Of a stretch of DNA of 64,000 nucleotides, positions 54,319 through 61,474 are shown in pieces. The stretch comes from DASXMR01 sp036495525. Lineage in GTDB: Bacteria > Actinomycetota > Actinomycetes > Streptosporangiales > Streptosporangiaceae. Under the pieces are notes generated by a model. That model was not told the DNA's origin, did not search any database, and saw nothing but the letters and a program-made list of their open reading frames with translations. Position 1 is the stretch's first letter; each line of letters opens with the position of its first letter. The translations under genes and the position numbers were made by a program. The DNA lies in contig DASXMR010000141.1 in assembly GCA_036495525.1 (NCBI GenBank), positions 124,001-188,000 on the forward strand. The letters run 5' to 3'.

Positions 54319-54714
54319 CAGCACCGCCTCCACTGCGACGGTGGTCGCGGACGCCGCCCTGACTTCTACCTGACGGCGGCGGACACGGAAGCGGAGCGTG
54401 ACGAGAACCTGATCACCGCCGCGCGGATCTTTTCGGCGCTGTCTCGCAGCAAGTCTGGCGCGCAGGCGGTCGAAGCTGCCATCGCATAGGTGTTTCCCTG
54501 GGCTCGGCACTTGTCGGAATCAGAGCGCTCGGACTTCGCGGACGAGCTTGTGGCTGGTCTGTCTGACGCGGCAGAGCTGACCATCGACGGCAATGCCCGG
54601 GAGGTCATCGCCGGGTGGCGGGCGACCGCCCGGATCAAGGCTGACAAGGGCCAGAACGCAATGGCTGTCATGCCAACTGAGGGGGACTTTGGGCCGGTTG
54701 AGGCGACCGGGTGA
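54319..54714 (+). pseudogene. Decayed antitoxin-like gene interrupted by an in-frame TAG
   Basis: In one continuous frame the sequence reads DFYLTAADTEAERDENLITA, RIFSALSRSKSGAQAV, EAAIA, then TAG (54487-54489), then VFPWARHLSESERSDFADEL, VIAGWRATARIKADKG and EGDFGPV. The parts before and after the TAG read as one protein of a family found upstream of RelE-like toxins in actinobacteria (from memory of the pattern). A GTG directly after the TAG could restart a 74-residue product. No good start codon exists before DFYLTAAD. The 3' end overlaps the next gene by 4 nt (GTGA), the usual toxin-antitoxin coupling. Confidence 0.5.
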
Positions 54715-55068
54715 GCCCTCGGCGCGGGGACCGGGTCACTGTTCCGCCGCCGGGGGGCCAGTGGGACGTCCTCTTCGGTACCAGCGACGCAGCGACTGGC
54801 TGGGACGAACTGTGCCGCCACGCGATGGCGAACACCCGGCGGTGCCTGGAGTGACTTACGGTCCGACCTGCGCTCGGGCGCCGATTACGGCCGCCAGCAC
54901 CGGCTTCGCGGCAGCCCTGCAACCCACCGCCACAATGGCCGGGAGATGGAGCAGTAGGAGTACGAAGTGAGCAGCGGCGGCCGCGTCCGGTACGTCGTCG
55001 ATGACGAGAACCGCACAGTGTGGCCCATCTACGCCTCTCCGCGCCACCCCAAGGACCCCGACCGGTAA
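54711..55068 (+). pseudogene. Decayed RelE-like toxin gene with a frameshift and an in-frame TAG
   Basis: The GTG at 54711 opens a frame containing TGWDELCRHAMANTRRCLE that stops at TGA 54852. The homologous continuation DLRSDLRSGADYGRQHRLRG, then HNGREMEQ, lies one frame over. It is cut by TAG at 54955-54957, where the toxin family has Trp (EQWEYEV), and resumes as EYEVSSGGRVRYVVDDENRT to HPKDPDR. A single TGG-to-TAG change and a one-base indel near 54840-54855 explain it. A GTG at 54967 with AGGAG upstream could still give a 33-residue C-terminal fragment. I read this as a dead toxin. Confidence 0.6.
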
Positions 55069-55228
55069 GAGCCGCCGGAAAGGACCCGCACGACTCCGTG
55101 CGGCGCGCAGACGGGTGGTCATAGTGGTGGCGGTGCTGCCTTCTTAGGCCGCGATAAGGATCTTCTTCGGCCGGCTTAGGTCCCGCCTGCTTCCCTCGGG
55201 TGCAAGACCCGACCCGAGGAGGATTCGC

Positions 55229-55855
55229 ATGAACAGCCGAACGAGGACGATTGCCGCCGCTGCCGCGGCCACAGCTGCTCTCGCTGCGGGCAGTACCGCC
55301 GCGATAGCTTCGACGACAGGCGCCAAGCCCGGCGTTTCCGGGAAGAGCACGTCCGCCAGTGAGAAGTCTGGCCACGATCAGATCGTGGCGGCGGTGGCTG
55401 CGGCGCTGCATATCAGCGCGGCCCAGCTGAACTCGGCGTTGCGGCCGTTTTTCGCGGCGGGCCACGCCGATGCGTCGTCGCCGGCATTCGCGGCGGCCGC
55501 CAGCTCGCTGGGTGTCAGCAGCCAGCAGCTAAACGCTGCGCTCGCGGACGCGAAGCAGAGTCTTGCCGGAGCCATGCGCGCCGGGCAGGGCCAGGGCAGA
55601 TCTAAGGCCCCTCAAGCTCGTTCCAAGGCTGCTGAGGAGCGGCAGGGTCACGACGACATCGTGGTGGCGGTGGCTGCGGCGCTGCACGTCAGCGCGGCCC
55701 AGGTGAGCGCGGCGTTGCGGCCGTTTTTCGCGGCGGGCCACGCCGATGCGTCGTCGCCGGCATTCTCGGCGGCCGCCCGCTCGCTCGGTGTCAGCAGTCA
55801 GCAGCTCAACACTGCGCTGAGAGACGCGAAGCAGAGCCTGGCCGTAAGCAGCTGA
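55229..55855 (+). CDS. Secreted protein made of two ~65-residue repeats
   Basis: The 208-residue protein has a signal peptide (basic start, Ala-rich core, AIAS-type cleavage region) and two near-identical repeats, about residues 49-115 and 131-197. Each runs HD-IV-AVAAALH-SAAQ, then ALRPFFAAGHADASSPAF and SLGVSSQQLN-AL-DAKQSL. The repeats are also nearly identical at DNA level, so the duplication is recent or homogenised. The linker is basic (Lys/Arg/Gln-rich). GAGGAGG precedes the ATG. It lies 47 nt upstream of the OmpR regulator gene and may be a target or partner of that two-component system. I do not recognise a named family. Confidence 0.8.
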   Translation: MNSRTRTIAAAAAATAALAAGSTAAIASTTGAKPGVSGKSTSASEKSGHDQIVAAVAAALHISAAQLNSALRPFFAAGHADASSPAFAAAASSLGVSSQQLNAALADAKQSLAGAMRAGQGQGRSKAPQARSKAAEERQGHDDIVVAVAAALHVSAAQVSAALRPFFAAGHADASSPAFSAAARSLGVSSQQLNTALRDAKQSLAVSS

Positions 55856-55902
55856 CGCGAGCTGAGAATGGCGGTTTTCGGCCCTGACTCCGGTTAAGAA
55901 AC

Positions 55903-56583
55903 GTGCGCGATACTGGCCGGGTGCGCGTGCTCGTAGTCGACGATGACGAGGCGGTACGCAGCGCACTGACCCATGTGCTGCACCGTGACGGCTACCAGGT
56001 GTCCACGGCGGCCGACGGCACCACCGCCCTGGCCATGCTGCTGCGGTCCCGGCATGAGGCTGTCGTGCTCGATGTCCTCATGCCGGAACCGAGCGGGCTG
56101 GAGGTATGCCGCTCGATCAGGGCGCGTGGCGACAATACCCCGATTCTGATGCTGACCGCGCGAGACCTCGTGACCGACCGGGTTGCCGGGCTGGACGCCG
56201 GCGCTGACGACTACCTGGCCAAGCCGTTCGCGCTGGAGGAGCTGCGGGCGCGGCTACGCGCGTTGCTCCGGCGCAGCGGTGCGGGCGCCGATCGGCTTCG
56301 GTTCGCAGGTGTCGAGCTTGATCTCGCGGCACACCAGGCAAGCCGCGACGACAATCGGCTGGCGCTGACAAAGACCGAGTTCGCGCTGCTCGAACTGTTT
56401 CTCCGCAATCCGGGCCGGGTGCTGTCCCGGACCCAGATATTCGAATCGGTGTGGGGTTACGACTTCGGTCCGGAGTCGAATGGCCTGTGGGTCTATATCA
56501 GTTATCTGCGGCGGAAGATGGGCGAGCCTCGACTGATACAGACGGTCCGCGGTATCGGCTACGTGCTACGGGAAGAGCCATGA
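55903..56583 (+). CDS. OmpR/PhoB family response regulator
   Basis: The 226-residue regulator has a receiver domain with the acidic pair in VLVVDDDEAV, phosphoacceptor Asp57 (AVVLDVLMPEPSG), the conserved Thr in LMLTARD and Lys in YLAKPFALEEL. A C-terminal winged helix follows (LTKTEFALLELFLRNPGRVLS to VRGIGYVLREE). GTG 55903 is used here; GTG 55921 would remove six residues and also begins a normal receiver. ATGA overlap couples it to the histidine kinase gene. Confidence 0.94.
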   Translation: MRDTGRVRVLVVDDDEAVRSALTHVLHRDGYQVSTAADGTTALAMLLRSRHEAVVLDVLMPEPSGLEVCRSIRARGDNTPILMLTARDLVTDRVAGLDAGADDYLAKPFALEELRARLRALLRRSGAGADRLRFAGVELDLAAHQASRDDNRLALTKTEFALLELFLRNPGRVLSRTQIFESVWGYDFGPESNGLWVYISYLRRKMGEPRLIQTVRGIGYVLREEP

Positions 56584-57986
56584 GCCTGCGCACTCGGGTC
56601 GCGATCGCGGTCGGCCTCGTCGTCCTCGGCGCGCTCGCGGTTGTGGCGGCGGTTGTCTATCCGGCGGTCGGCGCAAATCTGCGGGAGCGGAACGACCAGT
56701 CCCTGGTCCAGGTGGCCAGACAGGCTTCGACGATCGCGGCGAAACTCAAAAAGGCCCGTACCCCACTGGGGCAGCTGGTCCCCTTCGGCGATACGGAGCT
56801 GCAGATCGTGCCCGAGGCTGTAGTCGGCCCGACAAGCGGTTTCGTCGGCATCACCGATCATGACGTCCAGGTCGCTGACGGGAAGGCAAGGCCGTATTTC
56901 CACGACGTGAGCTACAGAGGCGTCGACTACCGCATTTACACGACTCAGTTTCCTGGCAACCCCGGAGTGCTCGACCGTACCGCCCTGCCGGTGTCGGCCG
57001 CGGAATCGACTCAGACGGCGCTTGGCTGGCTGCTCGCCGTGCTTGTGCCGGCCGCCGCGGTCGTCGCGGCGGTGATAGCGCGGCTGGCCGCGGGCCGGGT
57101 ATTGCGCCCCGTCGGCCGGCTCACTGACACTGTCGAGCGGATCCGGGACACCGGCGACCTCAGCGCGCGGATCGAGACACCGGGCCAGGACGAGATTAGT
57201 CGGCTCGGGCAGGCATTCGCCGCTATGACGGCCGCGCTGGATGACTCGGCAGGTGCCCAGCGCAGGCTGGTAGCCGACGCCTCACACGAGCTGCGTACGC
57301 CGCTCACCAGCCTGACCACCAACCTTGAACTGCTGGCCGAACAACCGGACGACCCCGCCGCGCCGTCGCTGATCGCGGCTGCGCTGGCCGAGGCCAGGGA
57401 GCTGCGCGTACTGATCAACGACCTGGTTGAGCTCGCGCGCGACGGACAGGCCTCCTTCCATATCGAAGACGTGCGGCTTGACCTGGTCGCTGAACGGGTC
57501 GCATCGCGGGCTGCCGACCGGGCACCGGGGCTGGCGTACGAGCTCGACTGCCGGCCAACGCTGGTTCGCGGCGACCCGGACGCCCTGGAACGGGCCATCA
57601 GCAACCTTGTCGATAACGCGCTGAAATGGAGCCCGCCGGACGGCCGCATCCGGATCTCGGCAGTCGGCGGGACAGTCGAAGTCAGCGACGACGGCCCTGG
57701 AATCCCCGCGGAGGACCTGCCCTACATCTTTGATCGCTTCTACCGGTCGGCAAAGGCCAGGGCGCTGCCCGGATCGGGTCTGGGACTCGCGATTGTGCGC
57801 AGGATCGCCGAACTGCACGGCGGAACCGTCCAGGCAATTCCGCTGCAGCAAGGGGTGAAGTTCCGCATCAGCGTGCCGGAGCCCACCGCCGACCAGACCG
57901 GGACCGAGCCGCTTGCGGAGGGAGAGCCTGCAGCACGCTACCGACCACAGCGCACTGGCTTGCTGGCTGACGATCCGCGCTATTGA
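56580..57986 (+). CDS. Sensor histidine kinase, MprB/CutS-like
   Basis: The 468-residue kinase has a first membrane helix (IAVGLVVLGALAVVAAVVY), an extracytoplasmic sensor of about 110 residues, a second helix (ALGWLLAVLVPAAAVVAAV), a HAMP domain and the dimerisation/phospho-acceptor domain with His236 (DASHELRTPLTSL). The ATPase domain has N box LVDNALKW, G1 VSDDGPGIP and G2 GSGLGLAI. It should phosphorylate the upstream OmpR regulator. The last codons and the following hairpin form an 84-bp segment duplicated 1.48 kb downstream. Confidence 0.94.
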   Translation: MSLRTRVAIAVGLVVLGALAVVAAVVYPAVGANLRERNDQSLVQVARQASTIAAKLKKARTPLGQLVPFGDTELQIVPEAVVGPTSGFVGITDHDVQVADGKARPYFHDVSYRGVDYRIYTTQFPGNPGVLDRTALPVSAAESTQTALGWLLAVLVPAAAVVAAVIARLAAGRVLRPVGRLTDTVERIRDTGDLSARIETPGQDEISRLGQAFAAMTAALDDSAGAQRRLVADASHELRTPLTSLTTNLELLAEQPDDPAAPSLIAAALAEARELRVLINDLVELARDGQASFHIEDVRLDLVAERVASRAADRAPGLAYELDCRPTLVRGDPDALERAISNLVDNALKWSPPDGRIRISAVGGTVEVSDDGPGIPAEDLPYIFDRFYRSAKARALPGSGLGLAIVRRIAELHGGTVQAIPLQQGVKFRISVPEPTADQTGTEPLAEGEPAARYRPQRTGLLADDPRY

Positions 57987-58042
57987 CGGTCTTCGGCTTC
58001 GTCATGAAGCCTGGACCTTGATTCCGGCGTCAGCCGTTCGGG
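57959..58042 (+). repeat. 84-bp direct repeat, copy 1 (end of histidine kinase gene plus hairpin)
   Basis: The segment starts in the last ten codons of the kinase gene (LLADDPRY and stop), contains the GGCTTC hairpin, and ends in TTCGGG. The second copy at 59443-59526 matches 81 of 84 bases, exactly 1484 bp downstream and in the same orientation. Confidence 0.9.
57995..58011 (+). terminator. Hairpin after the histidine kinase gene
   Basis: GGCTTC-GTCAT-GAAGCC is a perfect 6-bp stem with a 5-base loop starting 8 nt after the stop codon. A short TTGATT follows 6 nt later. It is a modest terminator candidate and is repeated intact at 59479-59495. Confidence 0.5.
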
Positions 58043-58046
58043 ACGA

Positions 58047-58226
58047 ATGCGCAGGCTGCCGTTCGGCAAGGTGATGCACTTAGGGCACCTTGTCGCAGAT
58101 GCCGACGTGCTGGCGATCAGTGGAATGGACACTTTGGAGCTGGTTAGCCACCTGGAGCGTTCTGACCTTTATCAGGCGACCCTCGATGCTCTGCGGATCA
58201 TGGCTGACCGGCGTCCAGATCTTTAG
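58047..58226 (+). CDS. Possible small protein, unknown function
   Basis: A 59-codon frame runs from ATG 58047 (ATGCGCAGGCTG) to the TAG at 58224, with GGGACG just upstream. The product is rich in Leu, Ala and acidic residues (DADVLAISGMDTLELVSHLE, then ATLDALRIMADRRPDL) and looks helical, which is unlike the surrounding non-coding DNA. It sits directly after the 84-bp repeat, and its stop codon lies at the edge of the 86-bp repeat. It may instead be the end of a larger gene lost in the rearrangement. Confidence 0.4.
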   Translation: MRRLPFGKVMHLGHLVADADVLAISGMDTLELVSHLERSDLYQATLDALRIMADRRPDL

Positions 58227-58308
58227 TGATCTTGGATGATCCGAGCCCAGGCAACGGCAGGCAGTTCGGAGCGCCCGTGCGCGGCTCCCCTTGGCAAATA
58301 CGTGCCAA
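58223..58308 (+). repeat. 86-bp dispersed repeat, copy 2
   Basis: This is the second copy of the block at 46934-47019, in the same orientation. Here the internal stem is perfect: CTTGGCA-AATACG-TGCCAAG (7-bp arms). In copy 1 the same stem carries a mismatch. The persistence of the stem suggests a structured RNA or DNA element, not chance similarity. Confidence 0.7.
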
Positions 58309-58794
58309 GTTCAGGCCGCCGAGCTCATGGGCCAGGTCAAATCTCATCCGCTCGCTGGCCGCAGCGTTGACGATTGCCGCACCCGAAGGACCTGTGTCGG
58401 TGCCTCGGACGATCGAGCCAGCCATCATGGGAGCTGACGCCATCCTGGCGATCACGGGGTCTCCGGGCACTCTGCGCGTCCCTGCGGTAGGGCGATACTT
58501 GTTGCCCGCAAATCGGACATGCGGACCGCTATCGGGTATCAAGGTCGCTGAATTCTGCTAATTAACTGCTAATTAGCAGAATATTAGAAAAGCTGTCATC
58601 CATTAGTATGACCCCGGCGTCTAACACCAGGACTTAACCGGCTCAGGGACCGTCTGGTGAATGCGATCCGGAACTGCGTCAATTTGTCGCTGGTGAATGT
58701 CCGTTTAGCTGGACCGGCGAGCCGATAGGACCTGCTAGCGGCCGCGCCTAAAACGGTGAGCCACGGCAAAAGCAACGTATTAGAAAGGGCGGAA
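58309..58794. other. Gene-poor region with a possible metallopeptidase remnant, 486 bases
   Basis: No intact gene is visible. On the minus strand, about 58310-58380, a frame reads ASERMRFDLAHELGGL. This resembles the RFxLAHELGHL zinc motif of ImmA/IrrE peptidases with the second His lost, and it continues directly into the 86-bp repeat. The right part contains the AT-rich inverted repeat at 58551-58581 and then the promoter region of the small secreted protein. Confidence 0.3.
58551..58581. promoter_or_regulatory. 13-bp perfect inverted repeat, AT-rich
   Basis: ATTCTGCTAATTA-ACTGC-TAATTAGCAGAAT forms 13-bp perfect arms with a 5-base spacer. Inside it, CTGCTAATTAGCAG is itself a 14-bp palindrome, and CTGCTAATTA also recurs as a direct repeat. 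No T-run follows on either strand, so an operator or protein-binding site is more likely than a terminator. It lies 214 nt upstream of the small secreted protein gene. Confidence 0.6.
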
Positions 58795-59232
58795 ATGATC
58801 AAGGAAACGGCCAGGATAGCTCTGCTAGGAGTGGCGGGCGCTGCGATGATACTTGGAATCATGGTGCCTGCAGTGAGCGCCAGCACGCACGCAGCTCCAG
58901 CCACAGTCAGGCATCTGGGAGGCTGCCGGGCGCGAGGGGATTTCGCGATCTGCGTTGCCGGCGGCAGTGTCAACCACCCAAGCAGCATTCACGTGCACGT
59001 GACCGCCAATCCTGCGCAGCGGGTCACCGGCTCCTGGAGCGTCGTATGCAGTAGGGGCTTCGGGGCGGGGAGTAAGAGCGGGAACTTTCATGGACGGGCT
59101 GGAGCGACCAGCCACCCGCTGACTGTGCCGGTCAAGATGCCGTACAAGCACCCGGATAACTGCACCGCGTCGGCAGACGCCCAGCTCTCCAGCCACGGGC
59201 GCTTGCACGTCTGGATCACCGCGAGGAACTAG
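58795..59232 (+). CDS. Small secreted protein, unknown function
   Basis: The 145-residue protein has a signal peptide (KETARIALLGVAGAAMILGI, cleavage near VSASTHA) and a mature part of about 115 residues. It has four Cys (LGGCRARGDFAICVAGG, WSVVCSRGF, DNCTAS), suited to two disulfides, and many short beta-prone stretches. ATG 58795 is supported by AAAGGGCGGAA immediately upstream. The gene lies between the two 84-bp repeat copies. I do not recognise the family. Confidence 0.65.
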   Translation: MIKETARIALLGVAGAAMILGIMVPAVSASTHAAPATVRHLGGCRARGDFAICVAGGSVNHPSSIHVHVTANPAQRVTGSWSVVCSRGFGAGSKSGNFHGRAGATSHPLTVPVKMPYKHPDNCTASADAQLSSHGRLHVWITARN

Positions 59233-59442
59233 CAGGAATCTGGGGTGGCGGGGCAAGTTTGGCGCCTTGCCCCCGCCTCGGGTTTGCTGCCATAGCTGCT
59301 CGTGCTCTTCGGCTTGCGGTCAATACTTCCCGCGACGATCTGAACGGAGTCTTTCGACCGTTGGCAGCAGCTATCCGGCCGGCCGTTGAACTGGCTGCTC
59401 GGCTGACTGCTGACCTGTCAAGCCGTGCCGCAGCGTACCCAC

Positions 59443-59526
59443 CTTGCTGGCTGACGATCCCCGCTATTGACGGTCCTCGGCTTCGTCATGAAGCCTGGAG
59501 CTTGATTCCGGCGTCAGCCGTTCGGG
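59443..59526 (+). repeat. 84-bp direct repeat, copy 2
   Basis: This copy reproduces LLADDPRY plus stop, the GGCTTC hairpin and the following bases of the histidine kinase 3' end, with three differences. It lies in the 330-base gap before the DJ-1/PfpI gene. The bases before it do not match the kinase gene well, so the copy is an isolated gene end. The rest of the gap (59233-59442) shows no gene. Confidence 0.9.
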
Positions 59527-59562
59527 CTGCCGCAGCCGGCTGCGGTCGTTCTGGAGGCGTGC

Positions 59563-60183
59563 ATGACGACGTTCGGGTTGCTCATCTTTGACGGCGCGGA
59601 AGAGCTGGATTTCTGCGGCCCGTGGGAGGTCTTCACCACCTCGGCGATGATCAGGGATTCCGCCGATCAGGTCGTGCTCATCGCGCAGCAACTGGAGCCC
59701 GTGCGCTGCGCCAAGGGGATGCGGGTCCTGCCAGACTGCACCCTCGGCGACTCGCCGCCGCTGGACGTGCTCCTGGTCCCCGGAGGCCGCGGCACCCGGC
59801 GCGAAGTCGCCAATGCGGACCTGATCCGCTGGATCGCCCGGACCGCGGCAGAAGTCACGTGGGTCACCAGCGTGTGCACCGGGTCGCTGCTGCTGCACGA
59901 GGCGGGACTCGCCCGAGGCAGGCGAGTCGCCACGCACTATTCGTTCGAGGATGCTCTCGAGGCACGCGGCAACGTGACAGTCGTGCGCGACGCGCGTTAC
60001 GTGGTCGACGGCAACCTGGTGACCAGCCAGGGCGTCTCGGCCGGAATCGACATGGCCCTGTGGCTGACCGGCCAGCTGCACGGGCGTGAGCATGCCAGGG
60101 CGGTCAGGCGGTACATCCAGTACGACCCCGCGCCGCCGTACCTGGCCGACGAGCCGCTCCTGCCAGCGATGCGCCCCGCCTGA
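59563..60183 (+). CDS. DJ-1/PfpI family protein
   Basis: The 206-residue protein has the family layout: Glu14 in FDGAEELDFCGPWEVF, LLVPGGRGTRR near residue 70 and the nucleophile elbow Cys105 in TSVCTGSLLLHEAGL. It also has ATHYSFEDAL and TSQGVSAGIDMAL, as in the isonitrile hydratase/GATase1-like group. It lacks an AraC DNA-binding domain. GGAGG precedes the ATG. It ends 6 nt from the stop of the convergent epoxide hydrolase gene. Confidence 0.92.
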   Translation: MTTFGLLIFDGAEELDFCGPWEVFTTSAMIRDSADQVVLIAQQLEPVRCAKGMRVLPDCTLGDSPPLDVLLVPGGRGTRREVANADLIRWIARTAAEVTWVTSVCTGSLLLHEAGLARGRRVATHYSFEDALEARGNVTVVRDARYVVDGNLVTSQGVSAGIDMALWLTGQLHGREHARAVRRYIQYDPAPPYLADEPLLPAMRPA

Positions 60184-60189
60184 GGGCTC

Positions 60190-61356
60190 CTAGCAGCGGC
60201 GTCTCTGGGCTAGCAGAGCCTTACCGGTAGCGCGGAGGTCGCTGGCGAAGCGCTCTGGCTGCTCCCACGCGCCGAAATGGCCGCCCTCAGCCGGCTCGCT
60301 CCAGTGCACGATGTTGGTGAACCGGCGCTCCGCCCAGCGGCGCGAGGGCCGGGGCACCTCAGCGGGAAAGACCGTGCAGCCGGCGGGAACGTCGATCGTG
60401 TCGTGCGTGGCCGTCGTAAACCACGCCGTCACCTCGTCGATGCTCTCCCAGTACAACCGGGCCGAGGACGCCGCCGTGCCGGTGAACCAGTACAGGCTGA
60501 GGTTGTCCAGCAGCTGATGACGGGACAGCCCGCCCGCAGCCTGATCGGTCCAGGTGATCAGCTTCTCGCCGATCCAGGCGGCCAGCCCGGCCGGCGAGTC
60601 GGTCAGGGCGTAACCGATGGTCTGCGGCCGGGTGCTGTGCATCGCTGAGTACCCAGAACCGGTTCGCGTCCGGTCGTCCAGGTCTTGCAGCGACGCCTGC
60701 TCGGCGTTGGTGAGCTGGCCGGGGTCGCTGTCGGGCGCGACGAGGGGCGGGACCAGGTGCAGCCCGAGAAGCCTGGCCGGCTGCCGGAGCGCGATGGACG
60801 TCGAGATGCTCGTTCCCCAGTCGCTGCCCGCAGCGATGAACTGCGGATACGCCAGCCGGGTCATCAGCTCGCACCAGGCTCGGGCTATGCGGTGGATGCC
60901 CCAGCCGGCGGTGATCGGCCGGTCGCTGAAGGCATAACCCGGCAGCGACGGCACGACCACATGGAACGCGTCGCTTGCCGTGCCGCCATGGGCGAGTGGA
61001 TCGGTCAGCCGCGGCAGCGCCGCCTCAAACTCCAGGAACGAGCCGGGCCAGCCATGCGTGAGCAGCAGCGGCGTCGCCCCCGGCTCAGCCGACCGGGCGT
61101 GCAGGAAATGGATCCTGATGCCGTCGATCTCGGTGCGGAACTGCGGAAGCTCATCGAGCCGGCGCTCGGTCGCGCGCCAGTCGTAACTTTGCGACCAGTA
61201 CAGGCACAGGTCCTGCAGCTCCCGCAGGGGCACGCCCTGCGACCAGTTGCCGACCGTCTCTGCTTCCGGCCAGCGGGTGTTCCGCAACCGGGACCGCAGG
61301 TCTGCCAGCGCCGCGTCGGGGATCTCCGCCCGGAAGGGCTCCAGACCGGGTTCCAT
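60190..61356 (-). CDS. Epoxide hydrolase (EHN-domain alpha/beta hydrolase)
   Basis: The 388-residue enzyme has the N-terminal EHN domain (EPFRAEIPDAALADLRSRL to RLDELPQFRTEIDGIRIHFL) followed by the hydrolase core. The oxyanion HGWPGS starts at residue 101, the nucleophile Asp179 lies in GSDWGTS, and the His lies in EGGHFGAWEQPE near residue 364. It opens epoxides to diols by an ester intermediate. In actinobacteria such enzymes detoxify or occur in secondary metabolism; no biosynthetic cluster is adjacent. Confidence 0.93.
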   Translation of the reverse strand: MEPGLEPFRAEIPDAALADLRSRLRNTRWPEAETVGNWSQGVPLRELQDLCLYWSQSYDWRATERRLDELPQFRTEIDGIRIHFLHARSAEPGATPLLLTHGWPGSFLEFEAALPRLTDPLAHGGTASDAFHVVVPSLPGYAFSDRPITAGWGIHRIARAWCELMTRLAYPQFIAAGSDWGTSISTSIALRQPARLLGLHLVPPLVAPDSDPGQLTNAEQASLQDLDDRTRTGSGYSAMHSTRPQTIGYALTDSPAGLAAWIGEKLITWTDQAAGGLSRHQLLDNLSLYWFTGTAASSARLYWESIDEVTAWFTTATHDTIDVPAGCTVFPAEVPRPSRRWAERRFTNIVHWSEPAEGGHFGAWEQPERFASDLRATGKALLAQRRRC

Positions 61357-61474
61357 GACCGGTCTCTGTCCTGTCCGGGCTGCGCGAAACGGCCTGCCAG
61401 CTAACAGCGATGGCCAGCAGCACGAGCCATGGGGCTTCGGCTCGTGCTGCTGGCCGCGATCAGTTTCCGCGGGG

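Noticed and set aside
54319..55068. Stop-codon recoding (UAG read as an amino acid) in the toxin-antitoxin genes
   Set aside because: A frameshift is also present in the same operon, and the many intact genes in the window show no unexplained internal TAG. Pseudogene decay explains everything with fewer assumptions.
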